Positions 1-5,383 are shown, counted from the stretch's first letter. The stretch: 5,383 bases of DNA from Candidatus Nanohaloarchaea archaeon (GCA_030636615.1 DAOVWP010000046.1:1-5383); one strand, 5' to 3'. The notes: generated by a model from the letters alone, not told the origin. Program-made: numbers and translations.

Positions 1-425
1 AGTGGCTTATAGAGGAATTCTATTATATCAGAATAATGCTCATCTCCTGAAGAAGAACTGTTAAGTATATCAATTATTTCGCTAAGAGTTTCCAGTTTAT
101 TGCTTACTGTCTCATCACATGAATATCTATCTCTCAAAAATCCTCGTGAAAAAACATGTTTATCAGAGGCCTTTATATTTTTCAAGTGATAAAACAGACA
201 ATCCAGTGCATCAGAGCCCCCATCAGGATTATATTTTTGTTCGCCAAGAACAGCACTCCAATTCAAAGGCTCTTTAAAATCGATATAGGTTTCATCAGCA
301 TATGAATACTGAACATCGCCAATATCAGAGCCATCTGAAGAATTCGAATCAAAAAAAATTGTACGTAATATTCCTTTTAAACGATAAGTATCTATATCCT
401 TACGATGAAACTGAATGGAACCCAT
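1..425 (-). CDS. Unrecognised protein, N-terminal 141 residues (cut by window edge)
   Basis: This open frame starts at an ATG (425-423) and runs without a stop to the left edge, so the C-terminus lies outside the window. The start is well fixed: the next in-frame codons upstream are TCT, GAT, GTT, CTG, CAT and AAG, followed by a TAA at 446-444, with no other good start. The protein begins MGSIQFHRKDIDTYRLKG and is rich in Asp, Ser and Glu. It has an NSSSGDEH segment near the end of the visible part, and no transmembrane segment, signal peptide or Cys cluster. I recognise no family. It does not look like the start of HerA, which I would have expected beside nurA. It lies 69 bases after the nurA stop in the same direction and has its own TATA-like element, so it may be read separately or together with nurA. 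Its AT-rich composition resembles the HAD and 281-residue genes more than nurA. Reality of the gene is fairly sure; function unknown. Confidence 0.75.
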   Translation of the reverse strand, partial: MGSIQFHRKDIDTYRLKGILRTIFFDSNSSDGSDIGDVQYSYADETYIDFKEPLNWSAVLGEQKYNPDGGSDALDCLFYHLKNIKASDKHVFSRGFLRDRYSCDETVSNKLETLSEIIDILNSSSSGDEHYSDIIEFLYKP

Positions 426-466
426 AGAATCAACCAGATGCTTTTAATAAATCTTTTTGAAAATAG

Positions 467-474
467 AATTATAA
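467..474 (-). promoter_or_regulatory. Candidate TATA box for the leftmost partial gene
   Basis: On the minus strand this reads TTATAATT inside CTTATAATTC, a good archaeal TATA element. Its centre is about 45 bases before the ATG at 425, which would place the transcription start near 445 and leave a leader of about 20 bases. Just before the start codon the minus strand reads GGTTGAT, only a weak Shine-Dalgarno. A second AT-rich candidate at 442-451 would give an almost leaderless transcript. The upstream BRE is poor, so the site is inferred from sequence alone. Confidence 0.4.
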
Positions 475-494
475 GTCTTGCCCTAAAATCAGAA

Positions 495-1559
495 CTAGAT
501 AGGCCTGGAATTCCTTCTCAGCTCAGAGAATGAAGAAAGGTTGCCTGTCCTTTTTTTAATCTCCTTCTCAACAAACAGAAGCTCATCACCCGACAGCTTT
601 GCTCTCTGGTCAGCATCTATTATCACGGGTGGTATCCCATATACGCTATTGTGCCTTGACATAGAGAACACAGCAGAAGCAATCCACGAGCCGAGAGCGA
701 CAGGATCATCGCCGGCGACGAAATCAACCCTCAACGCCCTGTCAAATTCAGAAGATCTGATATAAAACGAAAAAAGATTGTTTTCAAAGCCCTTGAGTTC
801 AGCAGGCACCTTGTCGCCGGCATCAACAGTCCTGAAAATAGATGTCCTTTCACCGACTGACAGGCAGTGTGTCAAAAAATGCGTATCTCTGACATTCTCA
901 AGGTCCTTCATAATCAAAGCATCAACAATACCCTCACAGCCCTTCACAAATGTCTGGCTCCTTGAGTCTTCAACAATGCCTGCAACAGGTACACCGCAAC
1001 CAATTGATTCAGAATACATCTTCTGCACAGTCTTTAAGAGACTGTCATAATCCTGTCTCAATCTGCTTCCTTTATCTGCCTTGACAGAAGGATGAAGAAC
1101 AACAGATCCATCAAGCAGTAGCAGGTCCATATCTTCACCAAGCATGTCGCATGCAAGGCCAAGTTCGCTCTTAAGCCTCTCAATTGAAGCAGCAGCCATG
1201 AAATCAGAATCATTGAAAGATGAGTTAAGCATCTTGAACTTAGGAGATGGAAATGACGACGGATAATATTTAGAATCTGAAAGCTTCATATCTTTATAAG
1301 AGAAACGTGCACAGACAGCCCGCGTAAGTATGATATTTACACCATGATACTCTTTTTTCAGGAGACCGCCGTCAATGCCTCCGACAGTAATATTGCCTCC
1401 ATCAAAAGAATCTACCTTGATAAAAAGATTTTCTTCAAGAAACATCTTCCCAAAAGCTTTGTTCTTCTCTTTCAATACCTTTGCCGCAAATGATATTTTC
1501 TTTTCCCATTCAACAAGCTCTGAAGCTATTGACTCTATTTCAGATGTGATGTCATGCAT
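495..1559 (-). CDS. nurA: NurA-family 5'-3' nuclease (DNA end resection)
   Basis: This 354-residue protein matches the NurA nuclease family in length and motif order. Seen directly: GGIDGG around Asp63 (the first metal-binding motif), a helix with SIERLKSE giving Glu127, LLLLDGSVV with Asp150 (the second acidic motif), GIVEDSRS at 194-201, THFLTHCLSVGERTSIF at 226-242, FYIRS at 265-269 with RVDF at 277-280, and YGIPPVIIDADQRAKL near 307-322. In the family, NurA is a manganese-dependent DNA nuclease that works with the hexameric HerA translocase, downstream of Mre11-Rad50, to resect double-strand breaks. The first 40 residues are a charged helix. The ATG at 1559 is the only in-frame start after the BRE/TATA-like element and has no Shine-Dalgarno, so initiation on a short leader is likely. 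The gene ends TAG at 495. The 281-residue gene lies 100 bases upstream in the same direction. G+C is higher than in that gene. HerA is not in the window, so pairing with it is inferred. Confidence 0.9.
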   Translation of the reverse strand: MHDITSEIESIASELVEWEKKISFAAKVLKEKNKAFGKMFLEENLFIKVDSFDGGNITVGGIDGGLLKKEYHGVNIILTRAVCARFSYKDMKLSDSKYYPSSFPSPKFKMLNSSFNDSDFMAAASIERLKSELGLACDMLGEDMDLLLLDGSVVLHPSVKADKGSRLRQDYDSLLKTVQKMYSESIGCGVPVAGIVEDSRSQTFVKGCEGIVDALIMKDLENVRDTHFLTHCLSVGERTSIFRTVDAGDKVPAELKGFENNLFSFYIRSSEFDRALRVDFVAGDDPVALGSWIASAVFSMSRHNSVYGIPPVIIDADQRAKLSGDELLFVEKEIKKRTGNLSSFSELRRNSRPI

Positions 1560-1601
1560 ATTAAAACTGGACAGGGAAAAGTTAAAAGTATTAGTTCTGA
1601 T

Positions 1602-1615
1602 TATTTTTAGTTTTC
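1602..1615 (-). promoter_or_regulatory. Candidate BRE/TATA promoter of nurA
   Basis: On the minus strand, GAAAAC (1615-1610) fits the archaeal BRE consensus RNWAAM and is followed directly by TAAAAATA (1609-1602), a fair TATA box. The TATA centre is about 46 bases before the nurA ATG, so transcription should start near 1579 and give a leader of about 20 bases. No ribosome-binding site is visible in that leader. The element suggests nurA can be expressed independently of the two genes upstream. Confidence 0.45.
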
Positions 1616-1642
1616 AAGACACAAAACCTGCCATCATAACCT

Positions 1643-1648
1643 AAAAAA
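1643..1648 (-). terminator. Short T-tract after the 281-residue gene
   Basis: The minus strand has six consecutive T residues beginning 12 bases after the TAA stop of the 281-residue gene, with no obvious stem before them. Archaeal RNA polymerase often terminates at such T-tracts without a hairpin. Together with the promoter-like element at 1602-1615, it marks a possible transcription-unit boundary between the HAD pair and nurA. Six T's are a weak signal in AT-rich DNA. Confidence 0.3.
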
Positions 1649-1659
1649 CATCAAACATT

Positions 1660-2505
1660 TTAATCAAATGAATATCTCTTATATAATCTGTCAAGCACCA
1701 AAATCATCTCTTCAACAGAAACATCATCAATGACAGTAATATCACCATCTTCAATATACTGCATAGCTGCATCCTCTGAAGACTCCTTAAGATAAGACCT
1801 GAATAGAAACTCATTTTTAAGGAAATCATTTCCAAAGACAAGATTATCAACACATGCAAAGGATATATCAATATCTTCTATAAAATCTGAACCTGCAACC
1901 CATAATCCAAGACCGGATAATTCAATATTTATCCTCAAAAGATTTTCAATAAAATCAGAACTGCCAATATAAAGAAGTGATGCAGAATGGATAAGAAACC
2001 CTGTCTTCTCAAGTTCCCTCTCAAACTGTTTCTTGTTATCTTCACCATAGAGATCTTCATCAAAATTATCCAGATGATTTTCAAGTGCAGTTTTATATAT
2101 AATCGCTCTTGATATCTGGCTGAAAAAATCAGGCCTCGTATTCTTTAAAACATTAAACATTCCTGTTAACTTCTTGATTTTTTCACTGTTTATCTTCTCC
2201 TTCGACTCAGGCTTAATCCCATAAGCTGTCTGAATACCTGCACCGCCTTCTAAAGCTTCTAAAGACACAAGAGACTTTTTAAAGCTCTGCAATAATGAAA
2301 TACCCCCTATCTCAGAATCACTGCACAGATGCCCTTTAAGGTTTTGAAGAGACCCGATATAATCAACGTCAAGAAGATGAAGTTCACTAAGATCAAATAT
2401 GTATCCGCCATCTTTAATTTTATCTAATATATCAGATGTATACAAACAAAATTTACCGCAATTAGAATCCAGGTCAGCTATCTGCTTTCTTATACTTTGA
2501 TACAT
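1660..2505 (-). CDS. Unrecognised 281-residue protein, possibly a divergent PIN-like domain
   Basis: No family is recognised with confidence. The protein is soluble, acidic and alpha/beta in appearance, with no membrane segment. Three features recall a PIN nuclease. Residues 35-40 (YIFDLS, Asp38) resemble the first strand ending in a catalytic Asp. Residues 182-197 (SSDFIENLLRINIELS, Asp184) resemble the S-x-x-D helix before the last catalytic strand. Residues 201-211 (LWVAGSDFIED, Asp207) resemble the following 'hhhT/S-D' motif. In between lies a long, largely helical and lysine/glutamate-rich stretch (about 97-170), much longer than in small PIN toxins, and no clear second-motif Glu stands out. 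The start at 2505 is supported by a strong Shine-Dalgarno (GGTGATG, 2516-2510). It begins 17 bases after the HAD gene's stop, so the two are almost certainly co-transcribed and probably work together. It is very AT-rich (15 G+C in the 60 bases 1921-1980). The gene is real; the PIN reading is a low-confidence guess. Confidence 0.85.
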   Translation of the reverse strand: MYQSIRKQIADLDSNCGKFCLYTSDILDKIKDGGYIFDLSELHLLDVDYIGSLQNLKGHLCSDSEIGGISLLQSFKKSLVSLEALEGGAGIQTAYGIKPESKEKINSEKIKKLTGMFNVLKNTRPDFFSQISRAIIYKTALENHLDNFDEDLYGEDNKKQFERELEKTGFLIHSASLLYIGSSDFIENLLRINIELSGLGLWVAGSDFIEDIDISFACVDNLVFGNDFLKNEFLFRSYLKESSEDAAMQYIEDGDITVIDDVSVEEMILVLDRLYKRYSFD

Positions 2506-2509
2506 TATA

Positions 2510-2516
2510 CATCACC
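2510..2516 (-). promoter_or_regulatory. Strong Shine-Dalgarno site of the 281-residue gene
   Basis: The minus strand reads GGTGATG, complementary to the usual archaeal 16S rRNA 3' end (AUCACCUCC), four bases before the ATG at 2505. It lies in the 17-base gap behind the HAD gene's TGA. This fixes the start and fits an internal gene of an operon, in contrast to the first gene, which has no such site. Confidence 0.8.
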
Positions 2517-2522
2517 ATAATA

Positions 2523-4499
2523 TCAGTTCATAAGCTGCATAAACATCTCATTTTTGAGTGTAGCCGACTCTATAGCTAAAAGAGTACCTTCACTGCCCGA
2601 ATAATATCTGGCAAAAAAATCATATGACTCCTGAGGATTAACAAGCATAAGCAAGGTTCTGTTGAAAATATCATTATTATTTTTACTATAAGCACACTTA
2701 AGGCTTTCCGGAACTGACACTACCTGCGGACCGGATTCAGACCTGCCTGAAACCTCCGATAACGGCTTTAAATATATGTCATCTGCAACAGCAGCATCGT
2801 TTTTAATCTTCTCAATAAGTTTCATATCAACATTCCACAATCCACTGGCAAAAAGTCTTGAACCGGGTAATCTCTTGCTGTAAATATTCTCAATATCTTT
2901 TATCTCAAGATCAAGAAGATGAAGGAAAAGTGTAGCATTCCTACCAGACATCTCATCATACTGCCCATCATGATATTTATCTATTATATTGTCGCGCAAG
3001 GATTCCATTGAATCTTTTATATCTCCAAGAGCATCTCCCGAATCATCTTTATCTTCCAAAGCATCCCGATATCCATAAACCTTTGGCCTGATCTTGTCAA
3101 GCCCGGAACATATATATTCTATCCCTTCAAAACCATAATTAAAAAACATAGTTTCTATAGACTGTCCAAAAAGCTTAAAGACCAGAACATCTGTCGCCTT
3201 GGTTATCTTGTTGAATGAAAACCCATTATCATTAGCATAAGTCCTTATTGTTTCGCACCAGCCTTGGTTTGCCTCATTCTCAACAAAATTACATATTGTC
3301 CTTTTGGTTTTATTTTTTGCACCTGACGTTAGACCTGAGAAATCTTCAATATTATCGCTTGTGAATGTAAGACAAATATCATTTTTTGTATCCTTCTCCC
3401 CATACAAGATAGCAGCGATAGGATAATCAAGCCCGCAGACATCCTCAAACCGAACCATATCATCAACAATTGTAGGGTCAGATTCAAAAGCATTGGATAT
3501 ACCGTTGATTACCCTCATTCTATCGCTCACTTCACTGCACATTAAACAACTCTTAAGCATTCCTATTTTCTTCGGTCCAAAAGGAAGGCGTACAGAATCA
3601 TTCAAAATATTTTTATCATCAATATCTATCTTCTTGCGCTTCACAGAAAAACTGCTACCAAATGTTGTTATTTTCCCGTGATATTCCTCAGGCATTATCA
3701 TCTCAGCAATACCAAACAAAGTATTTGCAATATCATTATCAGAAAGTGTTATAAAAACAAGCTTATCATAGAAACTGCTAAGAAGCATAAGATCATGAAA
3801 ATATGTATAAGGGATACATGTCTTTTCAGGATGTTCGCAGATATCTTTAAGGAAATGAAGCTTTGTCTCAACAAATCCCTCCACCCCTCCATCCTTATGA
3901 AGATTATAAATCTTTGCAAAACCGTGGCGCAGATGCATATCCATCTTCGCAAGCCGATCCTTATCATAACCGTCCATACTAAGTATTTTTTCACCATTCG
4001 CTGAGAGATCAGATATATCCTTATAGTCTACAAGAAGCTCATAAGGTGAATTGAAAGCGCCAATTTTTACCCCTACATCCATAAGCCCAAGCTTACCAGT
4101 ACCATAAGGATTACATGTAAGGTTACCGTCATAAAAAAGTGTATTGTCAACATCAAATACGCCAATGTTTTCCATCCCTACATTATGAGGCATGATATCC
4201 CTCAAACACAAGTCAACAAAAAAGTCATCATGTAACAGTCCGGCATTCAGAAGGTTTGCATTTGCTTTCTGCATATTAAACATACTGTTTTCCCAAAAAT
4301 CCCAGTATTCTTTAATCCTTTCCCTGTTCTCAGCCTCGATTTGTGGCCTTAGCTTTTCAGCAATATCTGCTATACTTGCTCTTTCTTCAGAATCAACACC
4401 AGTTACAGACTCACCATCTTCATTCGCATCAATTGCAGATTGAACCCCATTTTTTCCGAATCTCTGTAACAGACGCCAAAATATTGGTTTTTCACCCAT
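2523..4499 (-). CDS. HAD-phosphatase-like protein with long uncharacterised C-terminal region
   Basis: This 658-residue protein has an N-terminal extension, a HAD-like core, and a C-terminal half I do not recognise. HAD evidence: VFDVDNTLF at 114-122 is a textbook motif I (nucleophile Asp116, acid/base Asp118, Thr120). LVFITLSDN at 247-255 fits motif II (Thr251 or Ser253). GPKKIGMLK at 308-316 supplies the motif III lysine. RVINGISNAFESDPTIVDD at 329-347, followed by GLDYPIAAILYG, occupies the motif IV place. The ~125 residues between motifs I and II would be a large C1-type cap. Motif IV lacks the usual GD, showing NGISN with later acids Asp341, Asp346 and Asp347, so metal binding may be altered. 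Residues 40-85 are charged and helical; 480-512 is Asp/Glu-rich. HAD enzymes mostly remove phosphate from metabolites, proteins or nucleic acid ends; the substrate here is unknown. The ATG at 4499 is fixed by an in-frame TAA at 4514-4512. It is the first gene of the pair with the 281-residue gene and appears leaderless. Confidence 0.85.
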   Translation of the reverse strand: MGEKPIFWRLLQRFGKNGVQSAIDANEDGESVTGVDSEERASIADIAEKLRPQIEAENRERIKEYWDFWENSMFNMQKANANLLNAGLLHDDFFVDLCLRDIMPHNVGMENIGVFDVDNTLFYDGNLTCNPYGTGKLGLMDVGVKIGAFNSPYELLVDYKDISDLSANGEKILSMDGYDKDRLAKMDMHLRHGFAKIYNLHKDGGVEGFVETKLHFLKDICEHPEKTCIPYTYFHDLMLLSSFYDKLVFITLSDNDIANTLFGIAEMIMPEEYHGKITTFGSSFSVKRKKIDIDDKNILNDSVRLPFGPKKIGMLKSCLMCSEVSDRMRVINGISNAFESDPTIVDDMVRFEDVCGLDYPIAAILYGEKDTKNDICLTFTSDNIEDFSGLTSGAKNKTKRTICNFVENEANQGWCETIRTYANDNGFSFNKITKATDVLVFKLFGQSIETMFFNYGFEGIEYICSGLDKIRPKVYGYRDALEDKDDSGDALGDIKDSMESLRDNIIDKYHDGQYDEMSGRNATLFLHLLDLEIKDIENIYSKRLPGSRLFASGLWNVDMKLIEKIKNDAAVADDIYLKPLSEVSGRSESGPQVVSVPESLKCAYSKNNNDIFNRTLLMLVNPQESYDFFARYYSGSEGTLLAIESATLKNEMFMQLMN

Positions 4500-4525
4500 A
4501 TAGACAATAACTTAGAAAGAATCCC

Positions 4526-4539
4526 ATATATAGTTTACC
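4526..4539 (-). promoter_or_regulatory. BRE/TATA promoter of the HAD operon (leaderless start)
   Basis: The minus strand reads GGTAAA (4539-4534, a full match to BRE consensus RNWAAM), then C, then TATATAT (4532-4526). The TATA centre is 30 bases before the ATG at 4499. With the usual spacing of about 25-27 bases, transcription would start within a few bases of the start codon. No Shine-Dalgarno lies upstream. Both facts point to a leaderless or near-leaderless mRNA. This is the clearest promoter in the window. Confidence 0.7.
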
Positions 4540-4595
4540 CTATACTGTGATGAAAAATCACATCTTAATATACATCCCAGCAAAAACTGAACTTA

Positions 4596-4607
4596 TTAAA
4601 AACAAAA
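4596..4607. repeat. 12-base direct repeat, copy 1
   Basis: TTAAAAACAAAA occurs here and again at 4655-4666, 59 bases apart, in the divergent intergenic region. The second copy overlaps the BRE of the plus-strand gene, so the pair could be a regulator's binding sites. The sequence is low in complexity, and chance duplication in such AT-rich DNA is quite possible. Confidence 0.4.
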
Positions 4608-4656
4608 ATACTTTTTAATAAAAATATAAAACTCTATTAACTACCCAAAAGTATTT
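4606..4656. repeat. 10-base inverted repeat in divergent promoter region
   Basis: AAATACTTTT (4606-4615) is the exact reverse complement of AAAAGTATTT (4647-4656), with 31 bases between the arms. The arms are too AT-rich for a stable RNA hairpin, so a protein-binding role is more plausible than a structural one. The right arm overlaps a second TATA-like element (GTATTTAAA, 4651-4659). Confidence 0.4.
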
Positions 4657-4666
4657 AAAAACAAAA
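4655..4666. repeat. 12-base direct repeat, copy 2
   Basis: This is the second copy of TTAAAAACAAAA, identical to 4596-4607. Its last six bases are the ACAAAA that serve as the candidate BRE of the plus-strand gene, so a protein bound here would compete with transcription factor B. The role is inferred. Confidence 0.4.
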
Positions 4667-4677
4667 CATATTTAATA
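4661..4677 (+). promoter_or_regulatory. BRE/TATA promoter of the small plus-strand gene
   Basis: ACAAAA (4661-4666) matches BRE consensus RNWAAM and is followed by ATATTTAATA (4668-4677), a good archaeal TATA box. From its centre the transcription start is expected near 4699-4702, immediately before the GTG at 4703, which predicts a leaderless mRNA. A second TATA-like element at 4651-4659 would start transcription about 20 bases earlier. Confidence 0.55.
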
Positions 4678-4702
4678 ACAATATCTATCATAATAACAGC
4701 AG

Positions 4703-4987
4703 GTGAAAATAATTAGCGCTAAAACTCGTGGCTTGGATAAATTCCTTGACAAATATACAGTTCTTGATAGAACTCCTGGAGTTAATGATGGTTATTACCT
4801 TAGAGTTTCTGCTTTAGTAGCAGGACAACCACCAATAACATTATCTAATGAATTTCCTGCAGCAAATCAGCTTTCTGAACTTCATGAAGAATATGGCTGT
4901 GACTTAGATGTAGAAGTATTTGCTCGAGACTTAAATGCGGCGGTTAATGCCCAACCAGGAACATCATCCTTTTCATATCCTTTCTAG
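4703..4987 (+). CDS. Small unrecognised 94-residue protein
   Basis: This is the only convincing plus-strand gene. No minus-strand gene overlaps it, it has a well-placed BRE/TATA element, and its composition is ordinary (22 G+C in 60 bases at 4801-4860). The protein starts MKIISAKTRGLDKFLDKYT, has a middle part with YYLRVSALVAGQPPITLSN, then an acidic helix-like stretch (ELHEEYGCDLDVEVFARDLN), and ends in Ser/Pro/aromatic residues (TSSFSYPF). It has one Cys and no signal peptide or membrane span, so it is probably cytoplasmic. I recognise no family. The GTG start is chosen because the expected transcription start falls on it. The AGGTGA overlapping it looks like a Shine-Dalgarno, but no ATG follows at the right distance; the next in-frame alternative is TTG at 4733. 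It is divergent from the HAD gene across 203 bases and convergent with the OB-fold gene, 40 bases away. An antitoxin-like or regulatory role cannot be judged from sequence. Confidence 0.65.
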   Translation: MKIISAKTRGLDKFLDKYTVLDRTPGVNDGYYLRVSALVAGQPPITLSNEFPAANQLSELHEEYGCDLDVEVFARDLNAAVNAQPGTSSFSYPF

Positions 4988-5027
4988 CACTTAAACAATA
5001 AAATTTAAATCTATTACAATTAAAAAC
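4988..5027. other. Convergent intergenic region
   Basis: These 40 very AT-rich bases separate the stop of the plus-strand gene from the stop of the OB-fold gene. On the minus strand a five-T tract lies just after the OB gene's TGA (5022-5026) and may help termination. On the plus strand I see no T-tract or hairpin. The two transcripts probably overlap at their 3' ends. Confidence 0.35.
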
Positions 5028-5378
5028 TCACTTCTTATCAGACCCTTTATCAGACAGAATCTCAATAATAACAGAAAGCTTGTTGCTTATCTCACAGAGC
5101 CTCTCATCAACCCTGCTTGAAGTATCCACCTCAGAGCCTTTCGTAAACTCAGCAGGATAATCGCATTTGATCTCAGCCTCTTTCTTCTCAATAGATGTGA
5201 TATTCTTAAAGCTGCCGGACACAGAAAACTCATAGCAGACATCATCGACTTCACAGATACCTTCAACAAGCGACGGTTCCCAGCCACTTAAGGTCTCTCC
5301 TCCGATAGTCAGGACAAAATAATCCTTACCATTCCTGCTTTTCTTAGGGCCTGCTATACTCTCTATCTTGCCATCCAT
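5028..5378 (-). CDS. Small OB-fold-like protein with C-terminal heptad helix
   Basis: This 116-residue protein looks like a single OB-fold nucleic-acid-binding domain with a helix for self-association. Residues 1-66 give the expected run of strands: GKIESIAGPKKSRNGKDYFVL (3-23) with a basic loop between strands 1 and 2, TIGGETLSGWEP (24-35), then CYEFSVSGSFKNITSIEK (48-65). The G-x-x-x-N-I ending is common in short OB proteins that bind single-stranded DNA or tRNA. After an acidic linker, residues 90-108 show hydrophobics at perfect a/d heptad spacing (Val90, Leu94, Ile97, Leu101, Ile104, Leu108), suggesting a dimer or trimer coiled coil. The protein is far shorter than RPA or bacterial SSB. 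The ATG at 5378 lies five bases from the window edge, so an earlier start cannot be excluded, though the fold begins where expected. Composition (28 G+C in 60 bases, 5101-5160) resembles nurA. Single-stranded DNA binding in the same repair process is a plausible inference. Confidence 0.75.
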   Translation of the reverse strand: MDGKIESIAGPKKSRNGKDYFVLTIGGETLSGWEPSLVEGICEVDDVCYEFSVSGSFKNITSIEKKEAEIKCDYPAEFTKGSEVDTSSRVDERLCEISNKLSVIIEILSDKGSDKK

Positions 5379-5383
5379 AGTAT

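Noticed and set aside
194..201. Apparent loss of a conserved lysine in NurA (residues 194-201, GIVEDSRS) as a sign of inactivity
   Set aside because: From memory, GVVEDSRS-type and IEAD-type motifs are common variants in euryarchaeal NurA, and the acidic residues Asp63, Glu127 and Asp150 are present. Coordinates here are residue numbers of the NurA protein.
541..1050. Two plus-strand open frames of 74 and 90 codons opposite nurA
   Set aside because: They lie wholly antisense to a gene with clear NurA motifs, have no promoter or Shine-Dalgarno of their own, and their translations look like reverse-strand shadows rich in Ser, Thr and Pro.
1375..1644. Plus-strand open frame of 89 codons running out of the nurA start region
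   Set aside because: Most of it is antisense to nurA and the rest covers nurA's promoter-like element; nothing in the translation looks like a protein family.
3493..4443. Open frames of 62, 108, 82 and 83 codons on either strand inside the HAD gene
   Set aside because: All overlap the 658-codon frame, which carries recognisable HAD motifs. The hydrophobic stretches in them arise from reading Asp/Glu-rich codons out of frame or in antisense.
4500..4702. Possible non-coding RNA or CRISPR leader in the AT-rich divergent region
   Set aside because: There are no spaced repeats of CRISPR length, and the inverted repeat is too AT-rich and widely spaced to form a stable RNA fold. The region is explained by two promoters.
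5087..5287. Minus-strand 66-codon frame within the OB-fold gene
   Set aside because: It overlaps the OB-fold frame in another register and shows no structure-like pattern, while the longer frame has a coherent strand and heptad pattern.

Overview
The window reads as a piece of an archaeal, probably euryarchaeal, chromosome. The start regions support this. Several genes have an archaeal-style BRE/TATA element about 20-45 bases before the start. The 658-codon gene and the small plus-strand gene appear leaderless, with the TATA centre about 26-30 bases from the start codon. One internal gene instead has a clear GGTGATG Shine-Dalgarno sequence. The one gene I recognise with confidence encodes NurA, a DNA-end-processing nuclease typical of archaea. 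A methanogen of the Methanomicrobia is a reasonable guess at the lineage, but it is only a guess.

Layout from right to left, which is the direction of most transcription: (1) 5378-5028 minus, a 116-residue protein that looks like a small OB-fold domain followed by a short heptad-repeat helix; (2) 4703-4987 plus, a 94-residue orphan and the only plus-strand gene, convergent with (1) and divergent from (3); (3) 4499-2523 minus, a 658-residue protein with an N-terminal HAD-phosphatase-like domain and an uncharacterised C-terminal half; (4) 2505-1660 minus, a 281-residue unrecognised protein, 17 bases behind (3) and surely co-transcribed with it, with weak PIN-nuclease-like motifs; (5) 1559-495 minus, nurA, with its own promoter-like element; (6) 425 to beyond position 1, minus, the first 141 residues of an unrecognised acidic protein. 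The 203-base AT-rich region 4500-4702 holds both divergent promoters and short repeats.

Biologically, a NurA nuclease and an OB-fold protein fit DNA-end processing. The HAD-like and possible PIN-like proteins beside them are uncharacterised and could be end-processing or regulatory partners, or unrelated neighbours. HerA, the usual motor partner of NurA, is not visible here. The nurA and OB-fold genes have noticeably higher G+C than the HAD/281-residue pair (29/60 and 28/60 against 15/60 and 18/60 in sampled 60-base lines). That suggests a core pair beside a more AT-rich, possibly accessory, pair. I see no tRNA, rRNA, CRISPR array, insertion sequence or integrase. No gene-free stretch exceeds about 200 bases.
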